50,477 nt of DNA, taken from an uncultured Lachnospiraceae bacterium (GTDB lineage Bacteria > Bacillota > Clostridia > Lachnospirales > Lachnospiraceae). The notes under the pieces were generated by a model. The model did not search any database. It had not been told where the DNA came from and saw only the letters and a program-made list of their open reading frames with translations. The position numbers and the translations under genes are program-made. The DNA lies in the NCBI GenBank assembly GCA_934339365.1, contig CAKRHW010000014.1, positions 1-50,477 of the forward strand, read 5' to 3'. Of the stretch, positions 42,886 to 50,477 are shown in pieces; positions within the stretch are counted from its first letter, which is position 1; each line of letters begins with the position of its first letter.

Positions 42886-44226
42886 ATGGAACAGGTAATT
42901 ACAAAGGATTTGTTAGAAAAATACAATCAGACATTTTCAGAAAATAAGGTAAATAAAATTGCAATGAATGCGGTTACTGCCAATGGGATTGTGAATGCTG
43001 CCAAAAATGCAGAGGCAGCAGGTAAAAATCAGTTTGGATTTTCGATAGAAGTAGATGCCGGAGAAGTCTGTAACCAAAAACAGTCCGGAAGATGCTGGAT
43101 GTTTGCTTCCTATAATGTTATGCGTTTAGAAGTGATGAAGAAACTGAATTTAAAAAATATGGAGCTCAGTCAGAATTATCCACTATTTTATGATAAGCTT
43201 GAGAAATCAAATTATTTTCTTGAGAATATGCTAGAAGTCATAGAAGAACCACTTGAAAGCAGAGTAGTATCGTTTTTGCTTCAGGATCCGGTTGGAGATG
43301 GCGGACAATGGGATATGTTCCGCAGCCTGACAGAAAAATATGGTGTTGTGCCAAAGGATGTTATGCCGGAAACCGCATGTTCTTCGAATACAAGAGAGCT
43401 AGATACCTATTTAACAACAAAATTAAGAGAATTTGCATGTACACTTCGTAAAATGTATCAGAGTGGAAGTGATATGGCAGAACTGAGAAACAAAAAAGAA
43501 GAAATGCTTGCGGTTATTTACCGGATGCTTTGTATTTCTTTAGGAAAACCGCCGGTTCGTTTTACCTGGGAGACAAAGGATAAGGATGGAAAATTTATCA
43601 AAATCGGAGAAATAACACCGCAGGAATTTTTCAAACAATATGTAGGATGGAACCTTGATGAGTATGTGACGGTTATTAATGCACCTACGAAGGATAAACC
43701 ATACGAAAAGACCTATACGGTACAGTTTTTGGGAAATGTACGGGATGGAAAGTATCCGGTGAAATATTTGAATCTGCCAATGGATGAATTGAGAACATTG
43801 ACCATTCAACAGTTAAAGGATGGAAAACCGGTATGGTTTGGAAGCGATGTGGCACAATTTTCAAATCGAAAAGCAGGATTTTTAACAAGCGATGCATTAG
43901 AAATTGGTGAGTTATTCCAGACAGAATTTACCATGACGAAGGAAGAACGGCTAGAATACAAAGATAGCTGTATGACACATGCAATGGTTATTACGGGTGT
44001 GGATCTTGATGAAAATGGAAAGCCGGTTCGCTGGAAAGTGGAAAACAGCTGGGGAGATGACATTGGACAAAAGGGATTTATGGTTATGGATGATGCCTGG
44101 TTTGGAGAATTTGCATTCCAGATTCTGCTTGAACGCAACTATTTAAGTGAAAAACAAAAGCAAATGTTTGATACGGAACCAATTGTATTAAAACCATGGG
44201 ATCCGATGGGAAGCTTAGCATTATAA
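42886..44226 (+). CDS. pepC: C1-family aminopeptidase (PepC / bleomycin hydrolase type)
   Basis: A 446-residue cytosolic cysteine aminopeptidase, usually a hexamer trimming peptides to amino acids. The papain-type triad is visible: Cys70 in QSGRCWMFAS, His365 in DSCMTHAMVITGV, Asn387 in VENSWGD. Gln64 in the preceding QKQSG would form the oxyanion hole. Length equals that of lactococcal PepC. AGGAGG (42873-42878) lies 7 bases before the ATG. A terminator follows at 44239-44275, so it is a single-gene unit. No signal peptide, so its place among secreted cellulases is probably accidental. Confidence 0.95.
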   Translation: MEQVITKDLLEKYNQTFSENKVNKIAMNAVTANGIVNAAKNAEAAGKNQFGFSIEVDAGEVCNQKQSGRCWMFASYNVMRLEVMKKLNLKNMELSQNYPLFYDKLEKSNYFLENMLEVIEEPLESRVVSFLLQDPVGDGGQWDMFRSLTEKYGVVPKDVMPETACSSNTRELDTYLTTKLREFACTLRKMYQSGSDMAELRNKKEEMLAVIYRMLCISLGKPPVRFTWETKDKDGKFIKIGEITPQEFFKQYVGWNLDEYVTVINAPTKDKPYEKTYTVQFLGNVRDGKYPVKYLNLPMDELRTLTIQQLKDGKPVWFGSDVAQFSNRKAGFLTSDALEIGELFQTEFTMTKEERLEYKDSCMTHAMVITGVDLDENGKPVRWKVENSWGDDIGQKGFMVMDDAWFGEFAFQILLERNYLSEKQKQMFDTEPIVLKPWDPMGSLAL

Positions 44227-44238
44227 AATTTATGGAAG

Positions 44239-44275
44239 AAAAGGTTTATCTCGAAAAAGAGATGAACCTTTTTTT
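44239..44275 (+). terminator. Terminator after pepC
   Basis: AAAAGGTTTATCTC pairs with GAGATGAACCTTTT around GAAAAA, followed by a run of seven T. Strong intrinsic terminator. Confidence 0.9.
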
Positions 44276-44368
44276 CAATGTCCTTTTCTGGAAAGTGCAT
44301 TTTCATAGGACGATAAAAACATAAAAAATTAAAATGTGTCAAAAATATGACGTATTTATAAAAAACAT

Positions 44369-44397
44369 TTGAAAAAAGAAACATAATAGATTAGAAT
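44369..44397 (+). promoter_or_regulatory. Promoter of the second GH5 cellulase
   Basis: TTGAAA (44369-44374), a 17-base spacer, TAGAAT (44392-44397). The expected start of transcription is at about 44404, the first base of a stem-loop. Confidence 0.68.
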
Positions 44398-44404
44398 AGA
44401 AATA

Positions 44405-44442
44405 GTATCAAAAGACAAAAGGGAGAGACTGTCTTTTGGTAC
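44405..44442 (+). promoter_or_regulatory. 5'-terminal stem-loop of the GH5 mRNA
   Basis: GTATCAAAAGAC (44405-44416) and GTCTTTTGGTAC (44431-44442) pair over 12 positions, one of them a G-U wobble, enclosing a 14-base purine-rich loop. It begins where transcription should start and ends 7 bases before the ribosome binding site. It may protect the mRNA 5' end or bind a regulator. Confidence 0.6.
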
Positions 44443-44468
44443 GAAACATGGAGGTGATAACGGAGAAA

Positions 44469-46982
44469 ATGAGAAAGAGTGAGCAATTACATAGGAAGAA
44501 ACAGGGATGGAAAAAGACTTGGAAGAAGACGTCTGCCTTTCTTTTATCGTGTGCAGTTGCAATGGGAATTTTCCCGGCAGTGACGGAGGAAAAAGGAAGA
44601 GCTGAAGCAATGGATGCAGAGGCAGCACCTCAACAATTAGATGATACATGCAATGATGACTGGTTACATACGAATGGTTCTGATATTGTAGATCAGAATG
44701 GAAATGTCGTACGATTGACAGGAGCAAACTGGTTTGGATTTAACTGTAGCGAATGTATGTTACATGGTTTGTGGTCAGCGGACTTAAAGCAGAATATTAA
44801 GTCTATTGCAGATCGTGGATTCAATCTTTTGCGAATCCCCATTTCTACAGAATTGTTACTGAACTGGGAAGCTATGGAGAAGGATCCAAGTACACCGGCA
44901 TTAGGACAGAAGACGAACTTTTCGAATTCAAAGGATTATTCCTTTAATCCGGATTTAGTAAATCCAGATGGAACTTCTATGAACCCTTGGCAGGTTTTTA
45001 AGAAGATGATGGAGTTTTGTAAGGAATATGGCGTGAAGGTCATGGTTGATGTACATAGCCCGGATGCAAATAATTCAGGACATAATTATCCATTATGGTA
45101 TGGCAAGGAGACTTCAGAAGGAAAGAATGTCACTACAGATATGTGGATAGAAGGATGGAAGTTTTTAGTTTCTTATTTTAAGAACGATGATACTTTCATT
45201 GCCTGTGATCTGAAGAACGAACCTCATGGCAAGGTGGATGAAAAGAATTATGCAAAATGGGATGATTCGGATGACGAGAACAACTGGAGAGCCGCAGCTG
45301 AGAAATGTGGCAAGGCTATTTTAGAGATTAATCCGAACATGTTGATTATGGTGGAAGGGGTTGAGATGAACCCCAAAGAAGGCGTGACCTATCAGGACGT
45401 GCCGATTAAAAACGTGAATAGTGAATATGTGAACTTTGAAGGAGCCTGGTGGGGCGGGAATCTGCGTATGGCAGGAAAGTATCCGGTCCGGCTGGGGAAT
45501 CAGGTGGTATATTCACCACATGATTATGGCCCGGCAGTTTATGCACAGAAATGGTTTGACAAAGATTTTACAGAACAGACTTTGTTAGATGATTACTGGA
45601 GAGATGCATGGGCATATTTAGTAGAAGAAAATAAGGCACCACTTCTCATGGGAGAGTGGGGTGGATATATGGATAAAGGCAAGAATGAGAAATGGCTGAA
45701 CCTTCTTGCTGATTATATGAATAAGAAAAATATCAGCCATACTTTCTGGTGTTTGAATGCCAATTCCGGAGATACCGGAGGTTTGTGGGACAATACCTAC
45801 AGCAACTGGGATGAAGAGAAGTACGCTCTTGTTGAGAAGACACTCTGGAAAGACCAAAATGGCAGGTTTGTAGGACTTGATCATCAGAAAGCATTAGGTA
45901 ATAACGGTATTACTATAGAGGAATTCTATCATAATACATCAAATCCTGTTCCTGTTGCGGTTACAGGAGTTACAACGGATCAGACAGAGATAAGTCTGGC
46001 AGCAGGGGATTCAAAGTTGGTACAGGCTACCATTACTCCTGCCAACGCTTCGAATAAGAAGATCAACTGGACAAGCTCAGATCCTAAAGTAGCGACAGTA
46101 AGTGAAACTGGAATTGTAACAGGTAAGACAAAGGGTACAGCAGTGATTACTGCAATGACCGAAGATGGAAAATTTGAGGCAAAATGTATCGTAAATGTTA
46201 CTGCACAGTTAGTAACAGAACCTACAACAAGCCAGGAACCGTCTTCGAACGAGGTAACAACACCGGCAGGTGAGACGGATACCACAGGCAGTCAGCCTGA
46301 TACGGTAGTTCCGGTTACCCGAATTCTTCTAGATGAGAATTTCAGATTAGAAGAAGGAAAAAGTGGAGTTTTAAAAGCCACAATTGTACCTGAACAGGCA
46401 ACCAACAAAGTTTTAGTATGGAAGACCAATCATCCGGATGTGGTAAAGGTTGAAAATGGAACAGTAACTGCATTAAAAGCAGGGACTGCCATTGTTACGG
46501 TGACGAATCCTTCGTCAAATGTAACAGCAAGTTGTACGGTAAGTGTAACCCCGCGGGAGACACAGACAGAACCGATAGCAACGACGAGGCAGGAGCAGCA
46601 GACATCAGGCGATACAACAGCACAGGCAGATAAGAGTTCCGTTGATACAGTACAGACAAAGGATGAGAATCAGAAGGTTGTAAGCACGAGAAAGGGAAAG
46701 AAGCCATCAAAAGTAACAGGCTTAAAGGCAAAACGCATTTCGGGCAGACATGCCACACTGGTATGGAAAAAGCAGAAAGGTGTCAGCGGCTATAAGATTT
46801 ACCTGTATCATGCGAAGACCAGAAGATTCACATACTTCAAAACAACAAAGAAGAACAGCTTATATATAAAGAAGCTAAAAAAGAAGACTTGCTATAAAGT
46901 GAAAGTCAGGGCATACAAAAAAATATCCCGGATAACTTTAACAGGAGCATGTTCGAAGAAATTAGCTTTCAAAATAAAATAA
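44469..46982 (+). CDS. Secreted GH5 cellulase with two Big_2 and Fn3-like domains
   Basis: An 837-residue secreted endoglucanase closely related to the GH5 enzyme at 35149. A basic, hydrophobic signal peptide (~1-45) precedes the GH5 domain (~60-490). It has GANWFGFNCSECMLHGLW, acid/base Glu251 in DLKNEPHG, nucleophile Glu396 in LLMGEWGG, and SHTFWCLNANSGDTGG. Two Big_2 domains (~494-577 and ~613-695) are joined by short Thr/Ser linkers, and a basic Fn3-like domain (~740-837) ends it. ATG 44469 follows GGAGGTGAT by 10 bases; earlier in-frame ATG 44448 overlaps that site. Compared with the first GH5 enzyme, the long repeat linker is lost and one Ig-like domain gained. Confidence 0.93.
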   Translation: MRKSEQLHRKKQGWKKTWKKTSAFLLSCAVAMGIFPAVTEEKGRAEAMDAEAAPQQLDDTCNDDWLHTNGSDIVDQNGNVVRLTGANWFGFNCSECMLHGLWSADLKQNIKSIADRGFNLLRIPISTELLLNWEAMEKDPSTPALGQKTNFSNSKDYSFNPDLVNPDGTSMNPWQVFKKMMEFCKEYGVKVMVDVHSPDANNSGHNYPLWYGKETSEGKNVTTDMWIEGWKFLVSYFKNDDTFIACDLKNEPHGKVDEKNYAKWDDSDDENNWRAAAEKCGKAILEINPNMLIMVEGVEMNPKEGVTYQDVPIKNVNSEYVNFEGAWWGGNLRMAGKYPVRLGNQVVYSPHDYGPAVYAQKWFDKDFTEQTLLDDYWRDAWAYLVEENKAPLLMGEWGGYMDKGKNEKWLNLLADYMNKKNISHTFWCLNANSGDTGGLWDNTYSNWDEEKYALVEKTLWKDQNGRFVGLDHQKALGNNGITIEEFYHNTSNPVPVAVTGVTTDQTEISLAAGDSKLVQATITPANASNKKINWTSSDPKVATVSETGIVTGKTKGTAVITAMTEDGKFEAKCIVNVTAQLVTEPTTSQEPSSNEVTTPAGETDTTGSQPDTVVPVTRILLDENFRLEEGKSGVLKATIVPEQATNKVLVWKTNHPDVVKVENGTVTALKAGTAIVTVTNPSSNVTASCTVSVTPRETQTEPIATTRQEQQTSGDTTAQADKSSVDTVQTKDENQKVVSTRKGKKPSKVTGLKAKRISGRHATLVWKKQKGVSGYKIYLYHAKTRRFTYFKTTKKNSLYIKKLKKKTCYKVKVRAYKKISRITLTGACSKKLAFKIK

Positions 46983-46993
46983 GCATTCTTCGG

Positions 46994-47043
46994 CATTCAT
47001 TTGTGAAAGGGAGAATTTCTTCCTTCTTATAAACAAGTGAATG
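46994..47043 (+). terminator. Large hairpin after the second GH5 gene, possible terminator
   Basis: CATTCATTTGT (46994-47004) pairs with ACAAGTGAATG (47033-47043), and the inner GAAAGGGAGAA/TTCTTCCTTC can continue the stem. There is no T-run, so it may instead stabilise the 3' end. A second small stem GGGAA/TTCCC lies at 47135-47152, before the mannanase gene; no convincing promoter is seen in this 208-bp gap. Confidence 0.45.
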
Positions 47044-47190
47044 AATTGACAGCTAAGATGAGACAAAATGTGACAGCAGGAGGGACAGAAGCCGGTAAGG
47101 CAATGACAGCATGACGAGACAGAAGTGGGAGAAAGGGAAAGAGTGAGTTCCCTTGGAAAAAGAAATCATATTTTATAGGAGGAAAAAGGA

Positions 47191-50100
47191 ATGCATAGTT
47201 GTAAAAAACGTGCTCTTACGGTGATGACAGCCTTTTCGCTGATTGCATCGAATATTTCACCTAACTGGTTTAGCGGTAAAGTGGAAGCTGATGCAGCAGA
47301 GACAACAAAGGTTCAGACAACGGCAAATGCCAGTGCGACAGCATCATCGTCGGATTTCGTTACGAGCAGTGACGGAAAGTTCTGGTTGAATGGTGGCGAG
47401 TACTACTATGGTGGTGCGAACTGTTATTATTTAACATTCAAATCAGAAGAAGATACTGCGGCCCTTATGGAAGGTGCAGAAGATATGGGAATTTCTGTTA
47501 TCCGTACATGGGCGCACCTGGATTGTGGAACCAAACAGGCAGATGGTTCATTCCAGGAAAATGCAGATGGAACAGGTGAAAAAGATGGAACTTATTATCA
47601 GTATTGGGATCCAGATTTAAATAAACCTGTTATTAATGAAGGAGCAAATGGACTTCAGGTTTTGGATAAGGTAATTGCTCAGGCACAGAAGCATAATGTC
47701 AAATTAATTCTTACATTTACAAACCAGTGGGAAGCATTTGGTGGTATGACTCAGTATGCAAAATGGGCAGGTTATGCCAATGCCAATGCAAATGACAGTA
47801 CTCAGGGAGAAAAAAATGCACATGATCAGTTCTATAGAAATGAAAAGTGCAAAGAATGGTACAAAGAATATGTAAGTGCATTATTAAATCGTACAAACAC
47901 AGTAACCGGTGTGAAGTACAAAGATGACCCAACGATTTTCTCATGGGAATTAGCAAATGAACCAAGAGCAAAATCAGATGAAAAATGTAAAGATGACGTT
48001 CTTTACAACTGGGTTAAGGAAATGTCAGCTTATGTAAAATCAATTGATAAAAATCACATGGTATCAGTTGGTGATGAAGGATTCTTTAATTATAATGATA
48101 AGAATGATGAATTCTATCAGGAAAATCCAGAAGCTGATCCAAGCTGCTTTATCTGGCATGGTGGTGAAGGTTGTGATTACGAAAAGATGTTGTCTCTTGA
48201 CACAATTGATTTCGGTACACCTCACTTATACATTGGAGACTGGAATTTAAAGGATTCAAAACAAGTAGACTTATGGATTAAGCAACATGCAAAGGTTGCA
48301 AAGGAATTAAAGAAACCAGTTATTCTTGAAGAGTTTGGATGGGCAGGTTCGAAAGAGAGCCAGGTTTATCCGGACATGCTAGAATATTATGAGAATATTT
48401 ACAAGCAATGTGAAGATAACGATTATGCCGGAACAAACGTATGGATGTTAGCATCATATGTTAAGACAGGTGGAAATGGCGGACCATACCACAACTATGA
48501 TGGTTATAATGTATATGCGAATACATTAGATGACATTCAGGCGAGATCGGCAAAAGAAGGATGGCAGGTAGAAGAGGATGTCGTTACAAGAGATCCAATT
48601 CGTCAGATTGTTATGGATCACTGTAAGAGACAGGCTGCAAAGGGAGATAACAACTCAGTAAATCCTTCTTCTGCAACATTTGATCTTTCAAAAGATACAT
48701 CTGTAGATGCAACCATAGCATATCAGACAGGATCAACTTTAAGCAGTGTTTCTTATAATGGAACTGCCTTAAAAGAAGGAACTGATTATACATTAACAGG
48801 AACAAAGATTACTTTTGCAGAATCATTTTTAAAGACTTTAGAAGAAGGTCAGAACTATATTGATTTCACATTCTCAAAAGGAAAGAATCCACAGCTTGTT
48901 ATTAATGTAATCGATTCAAGTATTACAGGTGCAGAGGCATCAAAGACAGAATATACCTACGATAAGAATGTAAAATGTGCACAGAATATCGTAATTCCAG
49001 TAACCATTAATGATGGTGGAAAGTTAAAATCTGTAAAACTTCGTGGAACAGGTTCTGAAAGAACAGAGTTAAAAGAAGGAACAGATTATACTTATTCTGA
49101 AAATGGTAAGACAGCAACTGTAACATTAAAAACAGGATATTTATCAAAATTAGATCAGGCTTCTGCAGTATTTGAACTTGATTATACAAAGGGTACAGAT
49201 CCTGTTATTACTGTAACAATCAAAGATACAACAGGACAAGATGTTGTAGATGACTTTGAAAATTACAAGGATGATGCAGCAGTTAATGCAGCATGGTCAA
49301 GAAATACAAATGGTGGACAGGTTTCAGCATCCATCGTTTCAGATGTAACATCTAGCAAAGCAATGAAATATTCTTATTCAACAAGTAATTATGCAGGACT
49401 TACAAAGAGCTTAAGTGGTAAGGATTTAACAGGCTTTGATGGAATTGAATTCTGGTATCAGCCAGATGGATCTGGAAATAAATTAACAATTCAGGTCTGT
49501 GATTCAAGCAAAAATTATTGGGAATCTTATATTACATTAGATGGAACAGAACCACAGAAGGTAAGACTTCCATACAGCCAGTTCAAAGTAAAAGAAGGCT
49601 ATGGAAATGCATCTGCAACAATGGGTTCTTCTCCATTTACAGAATTCTCAATTTATGTTGACAAGACAGGCACTAAAGAAAGCGGTGACTTATACTTTGA
49701 TGATATTCAGGGATATAAGGAAATCGATGAACCTGTTACAACAGAACCAGCTTCTGAAACAGAATCAGCAACAGAAACAACAACAGCAGAACCTGTGACA
49801 GAAGAAACAACAGCAGAGCCTGCAACAGAGACAACAACAGAAGAGACAACAGAAGCACCTACAACTGTTCTTAGTGGAAAGATTATTTCTACATTCGACA
49901 AGGATCAGGAAGGATGGAAAGGTGCAAAGGGTAATAACTATGGACATGGTTCGAAAGAAGTATCTGATGCAGAACCAGAAGTAGAATATAATGAAGTAAG
50001 ACAGGCATTACGTGTTGGATTAAATTATGTAGCAAATGCATTACAGGAAGCTAGTGAAGCCAGAATCGTAAAAGAATTTGCACAGGCATTTAGTTTAGCA

Positions 50101-50477
50101 GGAAGTAAGTATGTTGGATATGAAATTACATATCCAGAAGAACTTGATGGTAAGTTCTCATCAAAGATTGTAGGTAAGGTAAAGACAGACGAAGAAGAAA
50201 CAACAACAGAGGAACCAACCACAATCGCAGAACCTACAACAGCAGAACCTGCAACAGAGACAACAACAGAAGAGACAACAACAGAAGAGGCAACAACAGA
50301 AGAGGCAACAACAGAAGAGACAACAACAGAAGAGACAACAACAGAAGAGACAACAACAGAAGCACCAACAACAGAAGAGACAACAACAAGTGGAAACACT
50401 GGAAGTGGTTTACATGTAAGTGGTTCAAAACTTTACACAGCAAATGGTACAGAAGTTGTAATGCGTGGTGCAAATGT
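47191..50477 (+). CDS. Secreted multidomain GH5 mannanase-like enzyme, 3' end outside the window
   Basis: An open frame from ATG 47191 (AGGAGG at 47178-47183) to the window edge: 1095 residues seen, no stop. A signal peptide (~1-35) precedes a GH5 domain (~50-480) of the beta-mannanase type, starting DGKFWLNGGEYYYGGANCYYL. Acid/base Glu257 is in LANEPR and nucleophile Glu381 in ILEEFGWAG. Two X2-type Ig-like modules follow (~494-577, ~580-685), then a CBM11/CIA30-like jelly roll (~687-845: DDFENY start, DLYFDDIQGY end). A Thr/Glu linker leads to a short unassigned domain (~892-1003, TFDKDQEGWKG), another ETTTE linker (~1005-1065), and SGLHVSGSKLYTANGTEVVMRGAN, split here by the window edge. 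That last motif normally opens a second GH5 domain. Confidence 0.88.
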   Translation, partial: MHSCKKRALTVMTAFSLIASNISPNWFSGKVEADAAETTKVQTTANASATASSSDFVTSSDGKFWLNGGEYYYGGANCYYLTFKSEEDTAALMEGAEDMGISVIRTWAHLDCGTKQADGSFQENADGTGEKDGTYYQYWDPDLNKPVINEGANGLQVLDKVIAQAQKHNVKLILTFTNQWEAFGGMTQYAKWAGYANANANDSTQGEKNAHDQFYRNEKCKEWYKEYVSALLNRTNTVTGVKYKDDPTIFSWELANEPRAKSDEKCKDDVLYNWVKEMSAYVKSIDKNHMVSVGDEGFFNYNDKNDEFYQENPEADPSCFIWHGGEGCDYEKMLSLDTIDFGTPHLYIGDWNLKDSKQVDLWIKQHAKVAKELKKPVILEEFGWAGSKESQVYPDMLEYYENIYKQCEDNDYAGTNVWMLASYVKTGGNGGPYHNYDGYNVYANTLDDIQARSAKEGWQVEEDVVTRDPIRQIVMDHCKRQAAKGDNNSVNPSSATFDLSKDTSVDATIAYQTGSTLSSVSYNGTALKEGTDYTLTGTKITFAESFLKTLEEGQNYIDFTFSKGKNPQLVINVIDSSITGAEASKTEYTYDKNVKCAQNIVIPVTINDGGKLKSVKLRGTGSERTELKEGTDYTYSENGKTATVTLKTGYLSKLDQASAVFELDYTKGTDPVITVTIKDTTGQDVVDDFENYKDDAAVNAAWSRNTNGGQVSASIVSDVTSSKAMKYSYSTSNYAGLTKSLSGKDLTGFDGIEFWYQPDGSGNKLTIQVCDSSKNYWESYITLDGTEPQKVRLPYSQFKVKEGYGNASATMGSSPFTEFSIYVDKTGTKESGDLYFDDIQGYKEIDEPVTTEPASETESATETTTAEPVTEETTAEPATETTTEETTEAPTTVLSGKIISTFDKDQEGWKGAKGNNYGHGSKEVSDAEPEVEYNEVRQALRVGLNYVANALQEASEARIVKEFAQAFSLAGSKYVGYEITYPEELDGKFSSKIVGKVKTDEEETTTEEPTTIAEPTTAEPATETTTEETTTEEATTEEATTEETTTEETTTEETTTEAPTTEETTTSGNTGSGLHVSGSKLYTANGTEVVMRGAN
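50200..50395 (+). repeat. 15-bp tandem repeats coding an ETTTE linker
   Basis: A run of 15-base units coding EETTT/EEATT, about eight copies, within the mannanase linker before the incoming second catalytic domain. Both DNA and protein are highly repetitive and could vary in copy number. Confidence 0.85.

Overview
The window looks like chromosomal DNA of a low-GC Gram-positive anaerobe of the class Clostridia, most likely a plant-fibre-degrading member of the Lachnospiraceae. The reasons are the A/T-rich codon use, strong AGGAGG-type ribosome binding sites, TSCPD and YczE-type small families, a compact hem cluster that makes uroporphyrinogen III, and large secreted GH5/GH9 cellulases with Thr-rich linkers. 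The genus cannot be fixed from sequence reading alone. No tRNA, rRNA, CRISPR array or transposase was seen.

Region 1 (1-15706) is a surface-polysaccharide locus with two assembly systems side by side. After a repeat-rich, hairpin-rich leader (1-330) come a polyprenyl-phosphate sugar-phosphate transferase (the initiating enzyme), four GT2 glycosyltransferases, and a 1023-residue protein that joins a Wzy/WaaL-type polymerase to a Wzx-type flippase. A good promoter (9138-9166) then starts a second unit: an ABC-2 permease, an ATPase with a Wzt-type C-terminal carbohydrate-binding domain, an SAM methyltransferase, and a 1050-residue kinase-like/coiled-coil/GT2/GT2 protein. It ends at a long bidirectional terminator (15661-15706). 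This second unit follows the logic of the E. coli O8/O9a WbdD-WbdA-Wzm-Wzt system (methyltransferase, kinase, coiled-coil ruler, tandem-GT polymerase, cap-recognising exporter), but with a different gene split and fusion. I consider it the most interesting object in the window.

Region 2 (15710-23370) holds a TSCPD protein, a DPM1-like membrane glycosyltransferase, a DUF2142 membrane protein, mtnN, an unknown membrane protein, pgi and cfa. Region 3 (23367-29497, minus strand) is hemA-hemC-cobA/hemD-hemB-hemL, enough to take glutamyl-tRNA to uroporphyrinogen III and precorrin-2, so it points to siroheme and cobalamin rather than haem. Region 4 (29587-35087) holds a MarR regulator with its own operator, a YczE-like membrane protein, a structured 338-bp intergenic region, aroE-aroD, and glgB with a basic tail.

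Region 5 (35149-50477) is a plant-cell-wall-degradation cluster. It contains a GH5 cellulase, a GH9-CBM3 endoglucanase, a second GH5 cellulase, and a very large mannanase-like protein that runs off the window end as a second GH5-like domain begins. The first three enzymes share Thr-rich repeat linkers, bacterial Ig-like (Big_2) domains and a strongly basic Fn3-like C-terminal module. Two unrelated genes, rplY/ctc and pepC, sit between the GH9 gene and the second GH5 gene with their own promoters and terminators.
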